From: Flaccisagitta enflata
Taxonomy: Eukaryota; Chaetognatha; Sagittoidea; Aphragmophora
Length of the DNA: 64,000 bases
NCBI GenBank assembly: GCA_965153355.1
Contig: OZ231127.1
Span: forward strand, 97,526,001-97,590,000
Direction: 5' to 3'
Within the stretch, counting starts at the first letter, position 1. Each line of letters opens with the position of its first letter. The notes under the pieces are model-generated. The model saw only the letters and a list, made by a program, of their open reading frames with translations, was not told the DNA's origin and did no database searches. The position numbers and the translations under genes were made by a program. Positions 57,881 through 64,000 of the stretch are shown here, piece after piece.

Positions 57881-58780
57881 ACATTTCCACATATTCCTGC
57901 TTGATTATCAAAATGTGGACAATTTTTTTGATGGAACATTGCTCAAAATTAAAATTGCCACAACTTTCCCACAGTAACTTTGATAAGATTGTGCATGTTT
58001 GGTGGGCGCTAGGTAACATCACATGATTGTCAATCATACTTAATCTCCCTAGAAACAGCTAAATGAGTGATATTATGACAAAATATACTGTTAGAAAATT
58101 GTAGCAAATTTGATATTAATATCGAATTTGAATATCGAATATGAATATTAATATCTTAGTTGAAATACGACTAATCTGGTAACTACAGTTTGATTAATTT
58201 ACAAGCACCACTGTTCCAAAGTTAGTGATTCTATTCAGGTGTAGTCATTCTTTTTCCCTAGGTAGTATAGTGTACAAAATTTTGTACAATCATCTTTAGG
58301 GGTGGGAATGAAAAAACAAACAAACACACATGCGGTGATCAGTATTTAAGAATACTTTCTTCTTTCATCATAAAAAAGCAAATCTCAGAAAAAAACTAGC
58401 AATAACTTTGGTGAAGCACTACTATTTGACTCAATAAAAAAGCCACACTTTTAAACGGCAAATTGTTACATTAAATTTTGAAATAATGAAATAAGATCTT
58501 AGACCGTTAGAAAGCTCTCAAAAAGATCTTACATTTGGCTTCAATCTGGCAATTCCAGCTTTACTCTTTTGAAATGGCATAAGTAATCTCCGCAAAAATC
58601 GACCCGCATCGGACAGACTGACCGAGACTCCTTCCTGCATCGTGAACCGATATCCGGTGTGCGACACCGAGACAGACCGACGAGACAGACAGACAGACCG
58701 ACGAGACAGACAGACAGGTAGTAGGGAGAAGAGAGGGAGAGGTCGACACACACACACACGCACACACACATACACACATA

Positions 58781-58824
<44 letters not shown>

Positions 58825-59584
58825 TACAGACACAGACACAGACCCCCCCCCGACACACACCTTATCTAAGAAATGGTTACATGGTAAACATTTATCAATA
58901 ATACGTTAACTATGAAAAAAATGTTGAATCGTATCGGAAATCGATATCTAGCTATATCTAATAACCGATTTATAGCTATCTCTTCTTGTATCTATTGGAG
59001 ACGAGAATCACTTTGATCGTGCAGTAGATCGTATCTAGTTTGTAAGACCTGGATCGTCAGTGATTAGGCATAAGAAAGAGTAGCCATTGTTAGTTTGCCA
59101 TTATTAGTTTGCAATCCCATTGAAAAATGAGTATTTTTATAAATTAGTAGATAACTTTGGCAAGCTCCAAAACCATTTGATATAAACATCTGGGATTGGT
59201 CTAGAATTAAATAGAATTTAAGAATCTTTAAATTCATTTCCAAGGAAAATATTTTTTTTTATCTTTTTCATCAACCCAAATTAGGATGCGGCTTTTTTTT
59301 AGTCGAGTTGTATTTCATAACAATTTGAGTAAACGATCTTAGATTGATTGTGTTTTTGAAAGGAAAAACAACTTTTTGAAAAGAAACTAGTCAGATTGTT
59401 GTAGTTGTTTTCATTAAGGGGCAGCACTTTCCTAAAGATGATGCTAGTTTGTTGTTCTTTTTAAGCAAGAACAATTTTTTCAAAGATAGAACTTCTTAAA
59501 AAATGAACATATTTACACCTGCAAATTCGCATCAACTATAAAGAGTTGAATAAACATTTATATGTAATTGATCATTTTCTAAAG
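57881..59584. repeat. AT-rich region with reversed family G copies and (CA)n
   Basis: 58370-58580 and 59085-59215 are reversed family G segments (TTGGCTTCAATCTGGCAATT; CCCATTGAAAAATGAGTATT). (CA)n with TACA variants lies at 58746-58850. A CGAGACAGACAGACAGACCGA duplicate lies near 58680. Upstream exons of the TMEM272-like gene were sought here and not recognised. Confidence 0.65.
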
Positions 59585-59644
59585 GAACGATTGCTTTCCT
59601 GATTTGGATGGCAGTGAGCATGGTTGTCCCAATAATTACAATTG
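59585..59644 (+). CDS. TMEM272-like exon, first visible (transmembrane segment 1)
   Basis: 60-nt exon between an acceptor CATTTTCTAAAG and the donor GTAAGT. It encodes T then IAFLIWMAVSMVVPIITI and one base of a glycine codon. This hydrophobic run ending in V-x-I-x-x-I-G is the first membrane segment of TMEM272-like proteins (typically ...P-I-x-M-I-V-I-G-x-x-Y...). It ends in phase 1, and the next exon begins with the two bases that complete the codon. The frame is closed just upstream of the acceptor, so earlier exons must supply the N-terminus; none was recognised. A second copy of the exon end and donor lies 36 nt downstream. Confidence 0.7.
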
Positions 59645-59686
59645 GTAAGTCTTGCGTGAATGCTGTTATAATCACAATTGGTAAGT
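59645..59686 (+). promoter_or_regulatory. Duplicated 5' splice site
   Basis: ATAATTACAATTGGTAAGTC at 59632-59651 recurs as ATAATCACAATTGGTAAGTC 36 nt later, with TGCGTGAATGCTGTT after each. The distal donor (GT at 59681) would add 36 nt in frame with no stop, giving KSCVNAVIITIG. Confidence 0.8.
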
Positions 59687-59744
59687 CGTGCGTGAATGCT
59701 GTTGTGATGGCAAATTTTGATGATTAAATCTAGTGTTTTAACCC

Positions 59745-59815
59745 ACTCTTTGGGGAGTGGCCCCAAAGGGATCGATGACCTATGCTTTCCGACAACTTGG
59801 GTGGATGACCCGGTA
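59745..59815 (+). repeat. Solo family B core
   Basis: TTGGGGAGTGGCCCCAAAGG then ATCGATGACCTATGCTTTCC, in the short first intron. Confidence 0.7.
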
Positions 59816-59867
59816 ATTTGTTCTTCAGACAAAAGTGAACAACAACCTCAAATAATATCGATCTCAG

Positions 59868-59990
59868 GGGTGGGTGCCTACTTTATCGAAGCCTGCCCAT
59901 TGGAAAAGATGATCCCAATCTTCCTGATTGTTGCGGGGATTGTTGCCGCTTTACATATTTTGATGAGGTGTGGCAAGAAAAGGATGGCAG
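59868..59990 (+). CDS. TMEM272-like exon, second visible (transmembrane segment 2)
   Basis: Acceptor TATCGATCTCAG, donor GTAACA, 123 nt. It begins with two bases completing the glycine of the previous exon, then encodes VGAYFIEACPLEKMIPIFL, IVAGIVAALHILMRC and GKKRMA, ending in phase 1. The G-A-x-Y-x-x-x-C-P-x-x-x-x-I-P-x-x-L-I-V-x-G pattern is the most conserved part of the TMEM272-like family, whose members are small four-span membrane proteins of unknown function. The short basic end (CGKKR) would face the cytoplasm-side loop by the positive-inside rule. Confidence 0.8.
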
Positions 59991-60098
59991 GTAACAAAAT
60001 AACAAGAGTAACAAAAGTAACAAAAGTCAGGTTCTTATTGTAATGAAAAAATTACAAAACTTTTTACACAGTATGTTTGAAATGACAATTATCAGCAG

Positions 60099-60494
60099 TT
60101 AAATCACAATTATAAACAGCGACTTTGATAAGAGAAGATGATCCATTTTTTGAAAATCACATGAAGACGCAATATGTCCGTAGGAAGGCACACAGAAGTT
60201 GTAGAGGGAATCTTTGAAGATTTTAGAATGTGGGAAGGAATAATAAGGCATATGGAAGAGATCAAGATATTCAAAAAAAGACAGTCCAGATGCAACTTCC
60301 ACTACAGAGGGAGCCTCAAATGTGTGAAAAAAGAACTTTTGTTCAAAACATGGAGTTATGAGTTTTCTGATGAATTGTCTGATTGTCTCTGCTGCTGTCA
60401 TGAATTTTTCAAAATGGCGTGATAACAAGTTGTCTATTGCTACGAAGTGCCAAGTGCAATTGAAATTGAAAAGGCGGAAAATTGAGTGTGCCAT
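60099..60494 (-). other. Unrecognised open frame inside the TMEM272-like intron
   Basis: 131 codons on the strand opposite the host gene, with FRLFNFNCTWHFVAIDNL, AAETIRQFIRKLI and EYLDLFHMPYYSFPHSK. The composition is protein-like (Phe, Tyr, His) but no family is recognised. An 82-codon frame overlaps on the plus strand. It ends about 100 bp before the foldback transposon and may be an older mobile-element remnant. Confidence 0.2.
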
Positions 60495-60598
60495 AGAATT
60501 CAGTTATGATATAAAACATTGCTTATTACATGATGATAAGATTGAAAATGGTGAAATGGTAAAATGCCGAATTTCTTGCACATCCTGTTATCTCTGTA

Positions 60599-62068
60599 TA
60601 GTCCAGTCTCTAAAAGGAATAAAAGCTCAGATCTTGGCGACTTTAGAGCAAAGCCTAAAATTGCATACAGGGTCAGTTTTTTGTGCTGAAGAAGACTAGA
60701 TGGGGTACACGTCTGATTTTTTAGTGTACTCTATAAAAAAACGTGTTTTTTCCAAAAAAAAAACTTTGAAGTTGCACTGACGCGAAACAAATTGACCGAT
60801 TGTTATAAAATTTTAGGTGAAGAAAATTATGTCTTTTTTCTACTTGCAAGCAAAATTTCAGCAAAATCGGTTCAGTAGAAGCGGAGATATTGCCGTTTCA
60901 AGTCTAGGCCTATTTTCAAAAAAAGGGCTATGTTTCAATTTTGGGGTAAAATTTGGGTTTTTTGAGCTATAAGTCTGAAATTGTTTTCAAACATTGACTT
61001 CATCCTAATTGACCTAAAAAGCAAAAAAAAATTTAAAAATTTGGTGTTTTTTTCATTTTTTGGCTAAAAAAACAAAAAATTCAGTTTCAAAATTTAAGCA
61101 TGGTGTTCAAAAAGGGCTAGTTCAAGGAAAATATCAAAATTAATGGCGCTTACTTAATGAATATGTTGCCATTAAGTGTACCAACTTATTTCCAAAATTT
61201 CAAAGTCTAAAGAAAAAATGCCAAAATTTGGCATTTTTTTTACCATGTTTGAGATATGAAAAAACTCAAAGTTTGATTATTAAGCTGAAATTTGGCTCAG
61301 ATATGCCCCTTACATATAGGGACTTGCATACAAAATTTTAGGCAAATTGCTTGAAGCGTTTGGCCATAGCATAACAAAGTATCCCAGGAAGTCCCAAAAT
61401 GCAAAATTTTGGGATTTTTTTTTTCTAAACTTTGAAATGATTTTTTGTATTTTTGGGTTGACGTACCCCTCTGAAAGTTTGGGAATAAGTTAGTACCCTT
61501 GATGACAATTGATTCCCATAGTGGGCGCCAATAATTTCAATATTTTCTTAGAACTAGCCTTTTTAAAAAATCAGGCCTTAATTCTGAAACTCAATTTTTT
61601 TATTTTTTGGGCAAAAATATGAAAAAAACATGGAATTTTTTCATTTTCCTTTGTTTTTAGAGTAAATTGGGGTAAAATGAATAATCAAAACTAGTATCAG
61701 ACTTCTAGCTCAAAAAACCAAAATTTTACCCCAAAATTGAAATATAGCCCTTTTTTTAAAAATAGGCCTAGACTTTAAAAAGCCATAGCTCCGCTTCTAC
61801 TAGACCAATTTTGCTGAAATTTTGCATGCAAGTAGATAAAAGGCATATTTTTCTTCACCTAAAATTTTATAGTCATCGGTCAATTACTCTGGCGTCAGCG
61901 CAACTTTGAAGTGTTTTTTGGCTTAAAAACGTGTTTTTAGACGGGGTGCACTCAAAAATCAGACGAGCACCCCGTCTGATCTTGTTCAGCACGAAAAACT
62001 GACCTTGTATGCAAATTTTCACGCTTTGCTCCAAATTCGCCAAGTCCTTTTGTTTAAATCCTGGACTA
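60599..62068. mobile_element. Foldback DNA transposon family F, long copy
   Basis: 1470 bp from TAGTCCAGTCTCTAAAAGGA to TTAAATCCTGGACTA, flanked by GTA on both sides (3-bp target duplication). The arms are inverted copies over roughly 550-600 bp (for example GAAATTTTGCATGCAAGTAG near 61815 against CTACTTGCAAGCAAAATTTC near 60840). No transposase frame, so it is non-autonomous. It lies in the second intron of the TMEM272-like gene. Confidence 0.9.
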
Positions 62069-62180
62069 GTAACATTTTGATGATGGCGGGTTTTCACCAC
62101 CTGAAAAATTAACAAATTTCTGACAAAAACCGAATTGGCCTTAGGTCACTTTGTTTCTATCTTTTCCTCTTTCCACATAG

Positions 62181-62271
62181 ATGGGGCGCCAAATTGTTTG
62201 AAAATTGTTGATGGCATTCTTGGAGTGTTCCAACTGGCATGGTTCATTGCAGGCAACGTCTGGGTTTATCG
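62181..62271 (+). CDS. TMEM272-like exon, third visible (transmembrane segment 3)
   Basis: Strong acceptor CTCTTTCCACATAG and donor GTGAGT, 91 nt. The first two bases complete an aspartate with the last base of the previous exon, then it encodes GAPNCLKIVDGILG and VFQLAWFIAGNVWVYR, ending in phase 2. L-F-x-x-x-W-F-I-A-G-N-V-W-V-Y/F is the conserved third membrane segment of the family. The intron before it is 2.19 kb and mostly family F transposon. A fourth segment and the C-terminus should follow, but no exon was found before 64000, so the gene continues beyond the window or was lost. Confidence 0.8.
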
Positions 62272-62309
62272 GTGAGTAGTTATATAGGGCCAGCACCTTC
62301 AAAATTATC

Positions 62310-62362
62310 AGAATGGCTAAAATAGCCCAAATGACTAAAATGACACCAAGTGGCACCAAGTG
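62310..62362 (+). repeat. Minisatellite of AAATGGCCC words, left of the SINE
   Basis: Same words as 62691-63412; the SINE splits the array. Confidence 0.7.
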
Positions 62363-62690
62363 GGGGGGGATTAGCTCAGTGGTAGCATGCAGGCTCGTGG
62401 TCCTCTGGGTCACGAGTTCGATTCCCGTGATGGGCGAGTCTTTTCGGCGAAGGTTGGAAGATTTGTCTATCAACTGGGAATCAGTTGGGGTTTACTGGAA
62501 TAATTCCAGCAGGAATAGCTAGCTAGAGGGAGGGTAGGCCATAGGACATCATGATGTGGAATCTGACATCAAAAAGACCCGGTGGCGCCGCCCAAGTGGT
62601 GGGTCGATTGGCCTTCATTAGAAGCCTACAAACCGCGCTCAATAACTGCCTGGTGATTCCCCGGGTTAACAACAACAACAACAACAACAA
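62363..62690 (+). mobile_element. tRNA-derived SINE
   Basis: Head with A box TAGCTCAGTGGTAG and B box GAGTTCGATTCCC 38 bp apart. The acceptor and D stems do not pair, so it is not a tRNA gene. An unrelated body follows with GGTGGCGCCGCCCAAGTGG and AGAAGCCTACAAACCGCGC, ending in (AAC)n at 62668-62690. CAAGTGGCACCA on both sides may be the target duplication, although it is also a minisatellite word. Confidence 0.85.
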
Positions 62691-63412
62691 CCAAGTGGCA
62701 CCAAATGGCCCAGATGGCCCAAATGACTCAATTTGCCCAAATAGCCCGATTAGCGCCAAATGGTCCAAATGGCACTGAATGACCCAACTAGCAAGAAATG
62801 ATCCAAAGGCCTCAAATGGCTTTAATGGCCTAAAGGATCCCATAGGGCCCAAATGGCTACAAATGTAGCCAAATGGCCCAGATGACACCCAATCGCCCAA
62901 ATGACTCAATTTGGCCCAAATGTCCCAAATGGCACCAAATGGCCAAAATGGTACCAAATGGCCCAAAAGGTACCAAATGGCCCAAATGGCTAAAAATGTT
63001 ACCAAATGGCCCATAAGGCACCAAATGGCCCAAATGGCTCCAAGTGTTACCAAATGGCCCAAATGGCAACCAATCGCCCTAATGACACAATTTGGCCCAA
63101 ATGGCCCAGTTGGCACCTAATGGCCCAAATGGCACCAAATGGCTAAATGACCCAAATGATACCAATTGGCCAAAATGGCATCAAATGGCCCCAAATAGCC
63201 CAAATGGCTCCAAATGGCCCAAATGGCTTCAAATGGCCCAAATGCCTCCAAATGGCTTCAAATGGCCCAAATGGCCCAAATGGCACCCAATGGCCCAAAT
63301 GACTCGATTTGACCAAATAACCCAAGTGGCCCCAAATGGCCCATATTGCACCAAATGACACCAAATAGCACTAAATGGCCAAGGTAGCCCAAAAGGTACC
63401 AAATGGCCCAAA
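62691..63412 (+). repeat. CAAATGGCCCAAATGGCACC minisatellite
   Basis: About 720 bp of degenerate 8-12-mers (CCAAATGGC, CCCAAATGGC, ACCAAATGGC). Frames on both strands are repeat translations (Trp/Gly/His-rich on the minus strand). Confidence 0.9.
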
Positions 63413-63700
63413 AGTAAGGCCTTGCGTATGGCGTTTTTTTCCATGGTTTTGGTTCGGGTTCGGAATACCTCAAAACCTTTCCTGGGGTTTATGACGGGTT
63501 TATATCGGTTTTTTAAGTAAATATAGTAACACAAAGATGTCTGGTTATTTGCCAGAGAGAAAAGAAAATGAAAGAAGAAAATGAAGGACAAAAAAGAAGA
63601 GAAAAAAAGAAAAAGAAAGAAAATAAAAAAAAGGAAAGAAAAAAACACACAAATACACACAGACATGGACACAGAGACACTGAGACAGAACTGAGACAGC
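63413..63700. other. Purine-rich spacer
   Basis: AAAGAA-rich from about 63555 to 63645. No gene recognised. Confidence 0.5.
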
Positions 63701-63911
63701 AACAAGGCCAACACTTTTAAGTCGCGTGCGAGACTTACAGATTGACTTAGAATGACTTAGAATGACTCAGTATACTCTTAAATAACTTTAAATGACTTAA
63801 AGAAATAAAATTGAGAGAAAAAGTAAAAGTGTGACGGACCAACAGACCAACCAACTGACCGACGGACGGACGGACAAAGCGAGGTGTAGAGTCGCGTGCA
63901 CGCGACTAAAA
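63701..63911 (+). mobile_element. Family A element, variant
   Basis: Starts ACAAGGCCAACACTTTTAAG, has a GACTTAGAAT tandem not seen in other copies, then GACCAACCAACTGACCGACG and a perfect end hairpin AGTCGCGTGCACGCGACT followed by AAAAAA. 63912-64000 is AT-rich with no feature. Confidence 0.75.
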
Positions 63912-64000
63912 AATCTGAGATAAAAGGTGAGCTACAAAGGGGAAAAATATGTTTGAACAGCAACATAAGAAAAAAAAACAATGAAATAGATGCAACTAAG

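Noticed and set aside
62363-62440. tRNA gene
   Set aside because: A and B boxes are good, but the acceptor and D stems do not pair, and the sequence continues as a SINE with an (AAC)n tail.
62523-63364. 197-codon and related Trp/Gly/His-rich frames
   Set aside because: Translations of the CAAATGGCCC minisatellite.

Overview
The window comes from a repeat-dense, intron-rich invertebrate animal genome. The animal assignment rests on three things: a BEL/Pao LTR retrotransposon (a superfamily known essentially from metazoans), exons of an annexin and of a TMEM272-like four-span membrane protein, and a complete-looking APE-type LINE. No prokaryotic features, CRISPR array, rRNA gene or functional tRNA gene was seen. 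The species cannot be named from this sequence alone.

Layout: 1-6.1 kb holds a roughly 110-bp satellite, MITE-like repeats and a LINE remnant. 6.1-19.2 kb is one minus-strand BEL/Pao element of about 13 kb with LTRs of about 0.9 kb, a very glutamine-rich gag region and a frame-broken pol (protease, RT, RNase H, integrase, C-terminal domain). 19.2-25.3 kb is foldback repeats and microsatellites. 25.3-28.0 kb carries two minus-strand annexin exons in matching phase. Their 2.3-kb intron contains a tandem array made from copies of the downstream exon's own 3' splice site and exon start. 28-51 kb is a mosaic of dispersed families, here called A (about 170-200 bp, terminal hairpins), B/C (foldbacks built on a conserved hairpin core), D (109-112-bp satellite), E (about 250-bp MITE-like) and G, plus an 862-bp tandem duplication, an internally deleted long-inverted-repeat element, and giant (GAT)n and (ATC)n arrays in opposite orientation. 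51.8-57.6 kb is a minus-strand LINE with ORF1 (SGNH-hydrolase-like), an endonuclease ORF and a reverse transcriptase ORF. It sits between (GA)n tracts inside an older inverted repeat. 59.6-62.3 kb holds three plus-strand exons of the TMEM272-like gene, whose second intron contains a 1.47-kb foldback transposon. A tRNA-derived SINE and a 12-mer minisatellite follow.

The two host genes are unrelated in function (calcium-dependent phospholipid binding versus a small multi-span membrane protein). Their introns are being rebuilt by repeats: duplicated 3' splice-site modules in the annexin, and a duplicated 5' splice site exactly 36 nt apart in the TMEM272-like gene. Most of the very long open frames in this window are translations of trinucleotide or dinucleotide arrays and are not genes.

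The most interesting observations are the splice-site module array in the annexin intron, the in-frame tandem donors of the TMEM272-like gene, and two mobile families (A and B/C) whose hairpins keep pairing through compensatory changes, with nested insertions that define the ends of family A.
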